Translations under genes and position numbers: made by a program
The notes under the pieces: model-generated
What the model saw: only the letters and a program-made list of their open reading frames with translations
What the model was told of the DNA's origin: nothing
Database searches by the model: none
In this document: positions 48,845 to 62,454 of the stretch, piece by piece
Numbering within the stretch: position 1 is the stretch's first letter
How the letters are laid out: every line of letters begins with the position of its first letter
Origin: Gavia stellata
Lineage: Eukaryota > Chordata > Aves > Gaviiformes > Gaviidae
Length of the DNA: 64,000 nt
Reading direction: 5' to 3'
NCBI RefSeq assembly: GCF_030936135.1
Contig: NC_082603.1
Span: forward strand, 35,072,329 to 35,136,328

Positions 48845-51800
48845 CTGCTCCTCCTCTGGTTCTTCCAGACCCTTGGGGGCGTACTAATTTATTGTCAGTC
48901 TGTATCTGCAGTAAATTATTACCCCCAGCTCAGCTCCCCTGCGCAGAAGGAATTCAGACACGTTCTGCTCGTTCCTCGCCTCTCGGGAGGCATAAACAGG
49001 TGAGCAGACGCACTGTATGACTGCACACCGAGACCCTAGGGCTTGGTAACCGCTGCGGAGATCTAAGAGGAAAGCAGAGAAACGGGGGAGTTATTTTTTT
49101 CTTCCTTGAATGGCACGCTGTCCAGGTTAATTATTTGGAACTAGATTGTTCCTACCAAACCCCCAAAATCCCAATTACTAAACTAAGATTGACCTTTCGG
49201 AGAGTTATTTCTAAGAACTTGGATAAAATAAGGTAGTATGACTCAAACAACAGGAGGAAAGTGTCTGCATCACAGTTAAGCCACATAAATTGCTTTCACT
49301 GTCAGAATCAAGTATTCTAAAAAAACACCCCAAGAATGATTAATCTTTTTTTCTCTTTAGCAAGACAGATTGAAGTATCCCAGTGGAGCTAGATGGGAAG
49401 TGTTTAAACAATGCCTACTCAGTCTCCAGCAAGTCTTCACTAGTAGGAATACAAGCTTTAGGTTGGAAAGGAAAACAGTAACTAAAATAACAGATTTTTA
49501 CATATGCATGTACAAGATAAATATATTCAGAGACTCACAGAAAAGCATGAAGAGGTAGTGAATAGCAAATAGGCCTGTTCAGCTCTTCACATCCAAAGTC
49601 CAGGAGCCTGAGGACACTGAGGATACAGTAGAAATGCATAAGAATACTATTTTTCCAGTGGCAATGCTGATTTAAGAATTTCTTCCCCCGTGTCAGTCAT
49701 CTTCCCCCCCATGCTCATTTTTCCACCTCCCTCCCCCCCGGCTGTGTTTCACGAGGCGGTTTTCAATGGCAGCACTGGCTTAAGGTACCACCCCTTTACC
49801 ATCTCCAACTGCTTATCCCCAGCCTTGTGCCACCCTGGCATGACTGTTTGCACAGCCAAGCGGTAAATGCTCTATTCTGCAAAGACAGGTGCTGAAGTGG
49901 ACCCGAAATGGCCTTTCAAATCAAAGAAAGAAAGAAAAAATAGTTGCAGAACGGCAAATAGCAATGAAAGATAATGATAGTTTTTGGAATGACGTATGTT
50001 GAAATGTAAACAAATCCCCAAATCCCAAATTTCTAAATAAAGACTTTGAACATGAGTATACTACTACTTAAAATCATATGTACCCACAAATTTAATTAAT
50101 AATATTATAAATTATATTAAAAATAAATTTATACTCATCTTTGTAAAGACTGTGTATTAGTTTTCACCACATTTCTGATCAGTCTTGGCACAGGCTGGCC
50201 CTTGAACTTAAATTGCCTTAAAAGCACGGTTTCCAATTTTTTCTCCTTAACATTTTTCACAGACCATCATTATTGCATAGAAAATTATTCTGCTGACCAG
50301 CTGCAGGCTGCTGACTGTGATGTGGCCGATCACTGGCGGTCAGCACAGCAGGGGATTACTGGGGATCACTGTCTTCACAGAAGGAAACCTGCAGGGACAC
50401 GTTTCCAATAATACTGCAGACCTAATGAGAGCCCAATTTTGCGGCAAGACCTAGCAGTGAGGCTGCCAGGCCACTGCTTCATGCTGTGCTGTTCTAACAT
50501 TCATTTATCACAGTATTTCTCATACTTGTTTACTGTTTGCAATGCAGTGGAGCACTCTCCTGATAAATATGCTACGATGAACAACACGGGCTCCCACCCA
50601 GGGACTCCTGTGTATGATCACAGCACAGCTCCGTAACAGTAGTACACACAGACAATGCTATGGGGGCTGGAGAACAGAAGATGATTAATACATACAGTGG
50701 GATTCTGTGAAGAAAAAAAGGAAAAATTCAGCTCTATCAGTGGGTATTTTACCACTGTGGAGAACTACAACAGTAAGTTGTAACTGAACAGTGAAACCTA
50801 GAGAAAACAGAATTCCCCATAAAAAGCTCCTGGAGAATAGCTTCCCTGTTACATCACGGAAACCTCGTTTAGGAAATTTAAGATCAGAAAGAGAACAACT
50901 CCTAAGTAGCAAGAAGATGGGCTGTCAATAAATTCTCCCATCCCCGGTTTCTGTGACACTGTGGCCTAACATTCAAAAATATCTCTATTCTAATTTTGTC
51001 TTAGAGAATTTGGTAACTCCTCAAAACAGATCGAAAGCTGGAAGAGCGAGGTGCACTTGAATTTGGATTCCTTCCGCGTCTAACCTGGCAGAGGGAAGCG
51101 GCACCGGAGCTACCAGCTGAGGCCAGTCCATCCCCTGGAATGCAGCCGCCGGAGCCAGGCTGATGGATGCTGACAGCCCCGCTTTCATCTGGCCGTGTCC
51201 CCGCCACCAGCTGCGCTGGGGAAAGAAAGAGTGCGCAGGAATTCGCAGCATTCCCCCTCTGATTAATCCCCGGCTGTCCCGCTGTGCCTGAATGAATTGG
51301 GCTAGGGATTCGTAGCTCTGCTGGGGGAGATTTACTGATTTCTTTGAGCCCCCTGGGGTGAAGTGATATAGAGAGCAAATAACCAGCGGGCAGCGCTGAA
51401 GTGATGTAATGGGCCAGGGCATGAAAGCCCCTCGTCGCCGCTCTACCCACTTTCACTGGTCTTTTCTCCGTATGCAATAGGGAGTGGGTGCAGAGGAAAA
51501 CTTCACGCTGCTGCCACATGTTGTAGCTTTACAGACGATTTATAAAGCACGCCCCGACCTCCCTAGCCAAGTTCTATGCAGATTGGCCAAGTTACAAGAA
51601 AAGGCATAAATAATGTTTAAGCCAAGATCTTGGGAGCACAAAGACAGCTTGGTTGCAACCTGACAGGTGATCCGAGGATGAAGATAGGTAAGTGCCAGGG
51701 TGCAAGGCCCTGTGCTCCAGCCGCAGCCCTCAGCAGCCGCCCCAAACCCTCCGCCCTGGCTCCCTCCTTCTTTCCAGGCTGGACAAGAATTAAGTATCAA

Positions 51801-52368
51801 ATTAAAGCGTCATTTTAAGAATGAGACCTAACATAGGCAGCATGGTGGGAAGGCTCTGGAAGCGTTACACTTCAGAAACTAACTCAAATCTTAGCAGAGA
51901 GTCACTAAGGGATCCGACTGATTAACCAGGTACCTAGGGACTATGTGAAATGTGCATGTGAATTCCAGCTATAATTATACAGGCCTTGCTATAAAGTAAC
52001 ATCACTGTACCATCCTGATGCTTGAAAAAATTTTAAGGTCTCAGATGGTCTTAATTAAGATGAAAAGAGTTTGTAAGTACACGCAAACCTTTGCATCTCT
52101 CTGTTTCCCCACGTTTCTCTAAAAAAGAAACGCATTTTCTTGCAGCGTGCCCTTTAGCCAGCTCCAGTTTCTATTTTCAAGATCCAGAGGAAGGAAACGT
52201 GACAGATGATCTGTTTTTCCCACCTGTGTGATTCACACATAGCTAGTAATCTCTGTCATTTATAAATCAGCAAGCACTGCAAGATTTTGTAAACCTCTTT
52301 TACTTTAGTTTTGTTGGTTTTGTGCACGTTTTGAAATCTAGTATGGTAACTCTGAGAATATTTAGGTA

Positions 52369-52392
52369 TTACATTTACATATATAAATGTAA
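52369..52392. repeat. AT-rich inverted repeat
   Basis: TTACATTTA, spacer CATATA, then TAAATGTAA: nine-base arms that can pair in a small hairpin. Confidence 0.75.
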
Positions 52393-55199
52393 CAAATACA
52401 ATAAATAATCACAAAGAAAACATAATCTGGCACCTGGATTATTTGGCCAATTATTATAAATATGAAACACACAGCTCTGAACATTGCACTGAAAAAAATC
52501 ATAGCAGATAACTTGTGATCACATTGCAGCAAGGAAAGAAATGAAAATGCACCATTTCAAATGCTGTTATAATTCAAAGCGGGCTCATTGGGTAAGCCAT
52601 TCTCTGTGGATTAATTACGCAGCCCAGCCAAGAGCCTGCAGTTTTGCCTTAGTCTTTTCTGTGAAGGGGTGGAGGGTGAAACTGTTATGCTGAGCAGCAG
52701 TAGGCTAGCCCCACTCTGTGTAAGCTACCTGTTCTGCAGTGCAGCCAGCTCGCAGGCTCCCATTTTCTCTTTTTTAATATACTGGTATTGTTTTCGATTC
52801 AGCTTACATAATCTTTTTCAGTAAGTTTGTACCTTTACAAACGCTGCTCCTGAGTTCTGAAGAATCAGAATGCTGCTACAGTTCTGGTATAAAAATTCCT
52901 GATGCAATAGGCACTCCTGCAGTAGATAATTATTACTCTGGCATTAATGAAGCTGTTAAATACATTGCTGCTCTTCTGCTGAGACCAGAGGATAATGGTC
53001 AGAGACCTAAAAATGAAAAAGCTGGATTACATTTTCAAAGCTAAAATATTACAACTGGAAATCTCTTTGAGGTTTTTGTCGAAAAATTCAACTCTGCTAA
53101 CTGCATATCCCAGCCATGGTTTCTTGGCTTTCTATAATATCCTCCCTGTGAACATTTCAAAGTTCCCTGTTTACAGCGATTCTCGGGTCACCAGTGTGGA
53201 CTGGATTCACTGGAGAGGCAAAGAGGACTATACACTCAGTCCCCCAGCTCCATCTGCCGCAGGAAGCGCTCAGTGCCACCTGCCAGCAGAAAACCTGTTG
53301 CTCCATCACTTCCCTTCCCTACCATGGGTACGTTCAGCCTTACTCACAGGTACTTCTCATCCCAGCGCCAAAACCAGAGGGAACCAAGACAATATAATTA
53401 AGCGGTGTGCTTACTGTCACAAAGCAGGGCCAGGTCTGGAACCAGCAAGTTTCCAGTTACAGAGCTCTTTCTCTGACCGTCCGATTTTACAGTGTTGCTA
53501 CAAATATTCCATTAAAGTATCATGCAAGGACAAAATTTAAATCTCCTTCCATTTCTTCAGCACTGCTCGTTCAGTTATCCAGAAAAGTACCAGGTTGCTT
53601 CCAATTTGAGAGCCTGTGTTCCTTTTTTACTTTATTACTAACAATACCAGCTAAAAAAAGACTCCGTTAGAATTGAGAACCCACTGTTAGGTGGTTTTTG
53701 TCATCTTAAATGATTAAATTGTGGTCATGAAGGATGAACAGTGAAAAAAGGATCTTGTCAGACAAAATGGGTGAAATTTGAAGGCCTCTTTTATGCAACA
53801 GCGAGGCTGAGAGCTGCAAAGGAACCATAGGTGACCCTAGTTCAAAGAGATTTCGAATCAAAAGATCTATCCAATGACTTAGAGGTTTCAAGAAGCCTTT
53901 TTCCATCGCTGTGTTTTAACGGCTGTGTTGAACAATCTCTGAGAATCTTACAGTCCTCACTTTCCAGCCCAGCTGAAGAGCTCCCCCACAGCGTCGGCGC
54001 CTGCAGTTGTTGAATAAATGTTTCTCACACTACAGCTCAATTAAGTCAAGGATATCAGGGGCAAGATGATCCAAGTAATTCACTGGCCTGTACAGTAGAG
54101 GTAACCCACAGGAGGCTGGAGAATTCATCAATCTTTTAAAACGTATCTTAAGACTTTATAGGGTGTTTTCACTCTGATTTTTCTTTTTCATTCTTTTTCT
54201 GGCTTTGTTAGTTTTTCACTATGTTTCACAATCAATATCATGGAGCATGCACATAATTTGTAGTGCACCAAACTAAGCAAAACATGTTACCGATAACTAA
54301 AATTGTAACAGAGCAGTGTACCATGATATAACATTGCAAAACATTCAAACCAAGAATAAAACACTTCCAGTATGAAGATAAAACAGAATTTGCTGCAAAG
54401 ATTTACAAAAATACAAGCATTGCCTAAAAGGATCCGCGATGACTATTGATTTTTTATCGTGTTTCCATTTTAGTTGTAAATATTCACACAGGTCATTACC
54501 AGCAGGAGAAATGTAAGCTACTTGATGTCTAAGACCACTGCTTCTTAAAGATTGTGGTTTTCCAGTTCTGATGCTTGCCATAGATTTAAATGCTGAAGTG
54601 ACTTTTCAGAACACCACTTCTCATCATTGTTTGTGCACTCCGTTCTTCTGTTACTGCAAAATGCTAATTCACATGTTACTAATTACTGGATCTTTGACAA
54701 AACAAGTAGCAGCAAGAAGAAACCCCTGTGGTTTTTATGATAATAGTAAGTAGAAGTCAAGTTAACATTTCATGCCAAGTGGTTCAGGAAAGCGGTAACT
54801 GGAGAAGGATTTTATGGTATCACCGCAATATCTCATCTGGCAATAGCTTATGCAATTTTCTATGTATTTTTGCTTAATATTCAGTTCCTTGCTGAAACTT
54901 TGCACCAAAACTCAAGGTAGAGATACGCTACAAATCATGGCAAATTTCATGGAGTTCAAAGCTCAGACATGAGGTTTTTTGTCTTCAAAAAATGCCTTCC
55001 ATGATTTCAAAACAATCCAGCTCTGCTGAGAGGCTAAATTTTAGCTTTTTGAGAGAGTGAACAGAGTTACTTTTAAAGCTATGAAAAGAAACATTAACTT
55101 TTCCAAATTTTTGAGGATTACATTATGATTTTTACAGCTAATGTCAGTGGCAGAGTGGGGCCAAGCATTTGGGAACTGGGGGCTGGAAATTGTGAATTA

Positions 55200-55400
55200 G
55201 GTGCATATATATGCATGCACACACGTGACAGGAATGTACTAACCACACTTCCGAAATAAATTTTGATCTTTCTTCCTTCTGAGCAAAGACTTTTCATTAC
55301 AAATAAAATAAAACCTAGGGGATTGGAAAACTTATTTCAGCACATATGCATATATATACACATCATGTATCTATACACACACACACATATATATGCATGC
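55200..55400. repeat. Interrupted TA/CA microsatellite
   Basis: Two tracts (about 55203-55228 and 55342-55400) of ATATAT, ACACAC and ATGCATGC separated by unique sequence. Confidence 0.75.
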
Positions 55401-58400
55401 TTTTTATCTCAGCTGCAACAGGATGATCAAACATGTAATTTATCTTCTAATTAGGCCTTTTTAATGGTTAAACCCTCAACACTGTAAACAGGAATGAATA
55501 AACCCGTTACTTTGATGCACACAAACGCTGCCATCGACCGTTTTGCCTCGGTTCCTCTTCCCTCCCGTCACAGCTGATGGCTCCATCTGCTGAAGGATGG
55601 ACCAGGCTGCCCTGGGGCTGCTGGCTGACGGGGTGGCCCCAGCCTGAGCACCCACAAGGAACGTAAGGCTCTTAAGCAGATTTAGCGTACCTACCGGGAT
55701 CCTGAAAAAGTGCAAAAGAGAGGACAGGAAACAATTTGAAGGGCTTTTCTTTGTGATGTTGGCACTGTATCACTCCCTCCTCTTTATGTGGCATGCAAGT
55801 CACAGTAGACAGTATTTTTAGCCCTTTCTATGTTACACGGTTGCAAAAATTGCTGACAGAAACTGCCAACATGCTCCACTAATAACTATACTGCTGTTTC
55901 ACTGGCATAAACGTCTCTTTACATTAACGCAGACCATCTACTTTAGGGGCTTTTAATGATGCAACTACATTGACATTTAAAGCAATGGAAACTTCTCTGA
56001 TGTGACCTCAGATTAGGGGATCAAATTCTAAGGGGATATGTAAAAAGAAGTGGGGTATGTTAAAAGCCGACAAGTTGTTAAGAGTCTAACCGGAGCCAAC
56101 ATATGCATCGAGAAGGTGTGGCTATGCAGATTTGGAACTACACGTTTAGACTCAATTCTTCTTTCAAGTAACATTTTCCTGACAACAGAAAACAAATACG
56201 TCACGTCTGCCACAAATGTGCTGTACGTAACAGCAGTGCCTACAGCATCAATATTATATTTACTTAGTGATTCATCCCCTTCCTCTGTATGTTTATCTAA
56301 CTACCCTAACCACATCCAGTTACCAATTACTAGCTAGAAATGGCCTTACAAAACCAAGTTCAAGGGACTCTAAACAGTCGAACACAGGCTGAGGCTTTGG
56401 TGTCACCACTCATTGCCAAACATCTGCACAGGAGAATAAATCAATCAGCGCTTTCCTAGAATCAAATACCAGCGAGCAACCTAACCATTCACAATTGAAT
56501 CTCCATCTCCTCCAACCAATAAAAAGCTTTCAGATGACTTCAGAAGAGTCTCAGTTAGGCTTTTAAAACGGAGGAAGCAACAGATCTCCATATAGTTGCT
56601 GCATATTGAAACTGTAAAAGTTTTTCAGAAGCCATTCAGTGATTTCAAATAACAGTACCGTAAAAAAATCAACAAGTGATTTGCCTCTCTGCCATTTCAA
56701 CCCATGAAAGTCAAATTTATTTTTCTTCTGATTCGGGTATCACCACCAGTTACCTGGATTCCCAGAATCGAACTCTGTTCTCTTCAGCTCGTATCAGTGC
56801 AATTCAGGACAGACTCTGGTCCTGCAACGGGGAATTCTACACACTATTAGATTATGCCTTAACTAGAATATAACTCTGCTCTTTTTGTTCTGTGCATTTT
56901 TTGCAGGAGTAAGACAAATCAGAAACCCACGTTTGTCAGTAATGTAAGCAAGTGTGCACACTCCTTGTCTTCTCCAAACGAGCTATGTTTCCAGAATTGT
57001 AATTATTATGTAATTACTCATGGTTTTGTAAGCTCTTTGTGGCAAGAGACAAATGCCAAATCCAACAGCCATGAACCAGACTGTCACTCTCGTATCTCTC
57101 CCTCATTCCCTTTAATCTCTCCCAGGAGTTTGGTCTCCCAACATTTTTAGAAGAGGGGCAGATCTGAGGCAGAAGAACTTCCATATATGAATGGAGTTGC
57201 ATAGGACTTCACTCTTTTGGGAATTTCTTTTTTAAAGTATTCCCAACACACGTGCAGGCCTACATAATAGTCTTTTTGCTTGAAAGATAAATTATGAAGT
57301 CCTAAAAACTCTCAGCTGCTGAAATTCGGAGCCCAAACCACAAACCTTCCTCCTTCAGTCTCTCACTTTTCCACAGGACATTCTACCAACAGCAGATGAC
57401 ATGTCTCTGAACGAGAAACAGAGAGGCGGCTACCTTCAAAAGCTGATTCCAACTCCAGGAGAACAATCTCCCAATGCTCCCTCTGCAGTCAGTGGAGAAG
57501 CGGGCACTTCCACATGCCTGTCACCTGCTCCCTTCCTTTCTACTCCCCTCTGTCCCAGACTATGGAGGTCAGTCCTACCAGGCTGTGGCAGCACCCCAGA
57601 ACTTAACCCTCCGGAGCACACACACCCTCTGCTTACCCATCTCTCCTTTCCTGTGGTGGCTGACATCTCACTGCACTTGGGCTAATGCATCTGTCCTCAA
57701 AAAAGCAGCAGTGAAGTGATAGGAGTAGCACAGCAAGCGGTCCTGGACGGCGGAGTAGCCTCCTCCTCTCACAGCTTCGATATGCTTCTGCCTTTACGTC
57801 TTCACATGCTTTTCCTGGGGACTGACTGAGAGTCTGGAAAGGCTAAACGAGAGTTAAAAAACACTGTGATCCTGTGTTCAATTATGTGATAAATAAATGT
57901 GGATAAGGGTTGGATGTTAATATGCATTTTTATAGGTGTTGTAATACAGCTACTGTCTCATACGGCTGTCATGAACAAATGTGAAGAAAACTTCCATGAC
58001 TCAACTGATCATCCTCAAATTTTCACACAGTTTCTGAAGGCACACCTGGCTCTTCACATCTTTCTCTCTGTGGGGATTCATAAAACCTCAAATCATCCAA
58101 AATAAGAAGCTAAATAGTATGGGAGCAGCCCTTCATCCGATATACCCTCAGTGGAACTTACATTTACTTACGTTAGCTGAGGATCTGGCTAACAACTTCT
58201 CCTGCATTTAGTCTCACATCTTCAGGCTAGTTCATTTAACTCCTTGTGTTCTCTTGTATCTTCCAGCAACTAAAATAAGCTTCTTAACGTTTCGTATCAA
58301 TTCCAGACACTACGCTCAGCATACCTGCCAAGGCTCCGCTGTTCCTTTTGTAGAGATGCAAATGCATCAAGTGGGCAAAGAAAACTACTTTTTTGACAAA

Positions 58401-61289
58401 TTTGTTTTGAATCAATTGAATCTATTTTAGAATGATGTAAGCCCTGAAAAATGCTGTGGGACTGTCTGAGTCTGTTAGCACTTTTAAGTAAACAAACAAA
58501 ACCTGCTTTAATTTAGACAAATTTCCAGGCCACAATTGTCAGAATACCACTAAAAGCTCTTGGGTATTAAAAAACAAAATCTAAATAAGAAACAGAAGCT
58601 ACATAAGGAGGAGGGCTCTGTGGGAACCTTCCTGCCTTTGGTCTGACAATCCAAAAAGTGTGTTCTGGTTTCCCCCAGCATCCGGTGCACTCCAGCAAGT
58701 TTCTAAATAAAGTTGAGTAAAAACTTCACTCAAAGCTTTAGTGTTCCTTAAATGGCATGTCTCATCTTTGCTGGCAGAGCCTCAGCTCATGTTAAAGTAA
58801 GCAACCACATTAACATTTTTCCTAAATGCTACTCTATATATTCTAAATGCTCAGCTCAAAAGTTGCTAAAATAAGCACTTAAAATAACAACTTCAAACAC
58901 TTGCACAAGGCTGCATCCATTCAGAAGAGCTATTTTTTCTTACCCCCCTCGATTTCCCTTCAGCGTTCATTAAACAAAGGCTGCTCCATGCCATGACAAG
59001 AGAGAAAGGCTAGATTTCAGCTTGAGGACTAACGTAAGTCAATTAGAATCTATTGGCTCCTAATTACAGGATTTGTTATTTATCCCAGGCTGCCTCCCAG
59101 TACAAAAAACTGGTGACTGATGCCTTCTCCTTGTGACAAACATTCACTTAGATACGTGTGGAGGCTGAAATGTGATGAAGAGTAAGTGTTTCTTTTCCCT
59201 TTCCTCTGAGCAAGCAGTGTTCAGCTTTCAGGAGAAAGTTTAATCCCCTTTTAAGCCTGAGTAAAAGCAACCTGTACTACATACAGCGTATTCTGATTTT
59301 GAACACAGGTTCTATCTGCTAGAAAACCTGTAAAATAATATCAGCCAATACATTAACTGCAAAAGGTATTTAAAGAAAATTCTGCAAATTAAGATCACGT
59401 AAAATGAAATTTCTATGCGACACTAGCATTTTAGAAATAATGTATCTTATGAAAGTCTAGCAATTAATTATGGAAAATGAAATAAGAAGCATGAAAATTA
59501 TAATTGAACAGTAGCCCCTCTGATACAGTCACAGAACAGAGTACTAAAAAATCCTATGAGTTCATGGAAATGATATGTGGGTCAATTAAAAAAAAAAAAA
59601 ACAAAAACAGAAAGAATGGGAAGCCCAAATCTCACTTTAAATACATATTCAAGCATTTGCATCAGCAATTCCTTCTTCAGCAAGCTGAGCACTCAGCATT
59701 TTCACTACTATCAACACCTCTTTGAAGGTCAGACCTCCTCAAATGTATTCTCCTGCTTTACATGAATTTCTGTCACCACTCTTCCTTCCCCATTATCACC
59801 TGCACCACAGAGAGCACAAAAATTCACATAAAATCCCACAGGAAATGCAAAAAAATCTATATAAAGCTGCAGAATGTCTTCTGCCTCTCATCTTCAGCTC
59901 TTTACAAGTTTCTCAAACTGCTGGGAAAAGAGAGTTCTGCTTACACCATGGAAGGAGGGAAGACGTGAACTGAAATAATCAACAACCACCACCACGAATG
60001 CCCCAAGCCAGCCTGAATGGTGTAGCAGGCTGCTAACTTCACACACGGGCTGTATCCGGAACCTCGGCATGGCTGCGTCGGTGCCTACAACGCACATTCG
60101 CGTCGGGGTTTTTGATCAATAGTTTCAGGATCAGTAACAAATGCCCACCACTCCCCTCATTCTGGCTGGTCCAGAATTAATTACCATTTTAGAAGAGTGC
60201 AAATCAGAGCTGCGATCCTATTTTTTTTAAAGGGATTCTTTCCAAGTGCAGACACCCCGCCCCAGATTTAGCACGACCCTCTTCTACCCCTGGGGTGTCT
60301 GCGTCGCCCTTGAATGCTATGTTTGCCCTGAGAGAGCAGCCCAACCCTGTGCTCCCGCTGGGTTCAGCACAGACCTTCATCTCCCTGCCACAGGGTTCGG
60401 GAGAGCAGGAGAGACTCCGGGACATCCCAGGAGGACAGCTGAAACCACCCAGGGCAGCGGCGCCGCTTCCCACAGCTCCACCCGCGTTGAGTTTCTTGAT
60501 ACAAGGGAGCAGAGTATCGAAGACAGTCTTATCTGCTTTAAGCGTAAAAGGAAAAAAACGAAGGTTATTTTAAATTAGTATAGCTCAACGAATCTTAATT
60601 ATTATTGTCAAGATTTTTTAATAACATATACAACTTATTTACCCACAAATTCTTTCTCCTGCCTATGCCGAATAGAATAAGAAATTACTTACTTTCACCA
60701 ACATATTAGTCACTGCTTAATTATCGCTACAAAGCCTTATTAATATGTATGGTAAAGAGCTCGCTGGCAGGAATGCATTTTAATGAAGTCACTGAAAGGC
60801 AACAAGCAGTAATTTCTCGAAGGTTATGCCATGATTAACAATAGCAAACTGCCTGAGCAGCCCAGGGACAGGATGAGGTACGGAAGGAAAAAAATAAAAT
60901 TCATTTAAATATTTTAATGATAAACTTAATTAGAGAGCGTTTAGGCATTTTGACTGAGCAGTTACAGCTTCGAGCAGCTTGCAGCTGCGCTTGAGGGCAA
61001 TGGGGTCACTCCAAACGTCACCTGCCAGTGCCCGGCAGCGTTGTCCTGCAGGACACGTAACGCGCTGCATGAAGGGACGACGTTGAAACCGAGACATTTT
61101 GTGGCGGTGCTGCACTTAACAGCGGGCAAAGCCCCCGCGCGTTATTTTGAGGCTACAGTCGGGTCTGTAACATTCGATACCGCCCAACAACGTGTGATTT
61201 AGAGATCAAACACACATGCCGTGCATATAATCGGACTCATTTCCTAGCGCAGCCATTCGCTTTGCTCCTTGTGTTGCTTTCGTAACGCT

Positions 61290-62050
61290 TGCCCTTCCAA
61301 GGCGAAGCTCCCGCTTTCGCAGCGTCACCCCGGCCGCCCCTGAGGGCGCAGCCCCCGGGCACGCCATGGCGGGGCCCGAGAGGGGACCCGGGGCGGTGCG
61401 CGGCAGCACCTGAGGCGGGCACCGCCGGGGGACGCCTGGGACCCAGCGGGGCCCCGGCCAGCGCGCCTCCTTGGGAAGGCAGGGGAGGGGGCAGCCGGCG
61501 GTGCGACCTCGCTCCGGCTGCGGGCGGGAAGCCGCGGCGCGGCCAGGCCCGACCTCGGGGCACAGCAAGGCCCCGCCGGCCGGCCCAGCCCGCGCCCCCG
61601 GGGCAGAGGACGCCCGGGGCAGAGGACGCCCGGGGGCGGGCCGCCGCGCGGCTTGCGGAGCCGCCCCGAGGGGCGGGCCCGGCCCGGACGGCTGAGCGGC
61701 GGCTGCCCCAGTAAGGGTCGGCGGGGGCGCGGGGGAGGCCGCGGCGCGCGCGGGGAGAGGAGGGGGGAGCGGCGAGCGGCGGGCGGGCCGGGGAGGCGCG
61801 GGCCGGGGAGCCCCGCCGGAGCCCCCGCGCTTCCTGCCCCGGGAGCGGGCGCGGAGGGGCCGCCCGGCCCCGCGCCCCGCAGGCCCCGGCTGGGCCCGCG
61901 CCCGGCCCCGCGCCCGGCCCCGCGCCCGGCGGCTTCTCCTGCCCCGCTCGTCGCCGCCGCCTCAGGGGCCTCTCCTCCCCGGGCAGGGTGCGCGCCGCAG
62001 GGCGGGAAGCGGGGGGGTTCCCGCACGACCTCGGCCTGAGGTGTGGTGCC
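61290..62050. promoter_or_regulatory. CpG island, promoter of the right-hand gene
   Basis: Dense CpG with short GC-rich tandem units: a 16-bp unit repeated near 61603-61634, and GCCCGGCCCCGC repeated three times near 61890-61930. A good splice donor, GTAAGG at 61711, could end a non-coding first exon that joins the acceptor at 62121-62123. A start site on the plus strand somewhere here is inferred. Confidence 0.75.
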
Positions 62051-62123
62051 TGCTCAGCCCCGTCCGTCGAGGGAATCTGTGGTTCTAATTTTTGGCAGTA
62101 AATGCTGTTTTCTCTCCCGCCAG

Positions 62124-62454
62124 TTCGCAGGGTCATGTGGAACACCGTCACTTCGTGCTCCCTCGGCAGGCTGGCCCCCAACGCCGCGCCTCCGCTGCTC
62201 CCCAGGTTACAAACCTTGCATCGCGTGTTCGAAAGAAAGTATAAGGACTTGTGTCATGGTAAAGAACCCGCACACGTACTGCACAGTCAGGGGTTGAGGA
62301 GGACACGCGACGTGCTTCCCCGCCGTTTAGTAAGTAATAAAGCAAAATACAGGCGGTACGCAAAAACTTACCCCGTTTTAGATGGACGTATCCTGTCTGT
62401 GTATCGACACGTGTTTGAAGAAAATTTAAGGAACAGTGAGGCTGTTATTAAAAG
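62124..62454 (+). CDS. First coding exon of an unrecognised gene, possibly a mitochondrial protein
   Basis: The acceptor CTCTCCCGCCAG precedes 62124 and the donor GTAATG follows 62454. The first ATG inside the exon is at 62135 and gives 106 codons plus two bases, beginning MWNTVTSCSLGRLAPN. The first 32 residues contain no Asp or Glu and are rich in Leu, Pro, Ser and Arg, like a mitochondrial presequence. After that the protein is basic and hydrophilic (KYRRYAKTYPVLDGRILSVY). A frame-compatible ATG at 62102 lies before the acceptor and would be intronic. CpG-rich codons and the adjoining CpG island favour a real gene. I could not match it to any family; the known neighbours of WLS (RPE65, DEPDC1, GNG12, DIRAS3) do not begin like this. 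Later exons lie right of the window. Confidence 0.7.

Larger units (their letters stand above)
48845..61289. other. Intergenic, right part
   Basis: Unique, mostly AT-rich sequence with a few microsatellites. The longest frame (181 codons, plus, 52995-53540) has no recognisable domain. The interval 60,700-60,930 has several TAATTA-like motifs. No gene is supported. Confidence 0.7.

Noticed and set aside
52995..53540. 181-codon plus-strand frame, the longest in the intergenic part
   Set aside because: No recognised domain, no splice or promoter context, and composition like random AT-rich DNA. A search against bird proteins would be needed to revive it.
61237..62181. 314-codon and 233-codon minus-strand frames
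   Set aside because: These are low-complexity Arg/Pro/Gly/Ala frames inside the right-hand CpG island, opposite the likely promoter direction.
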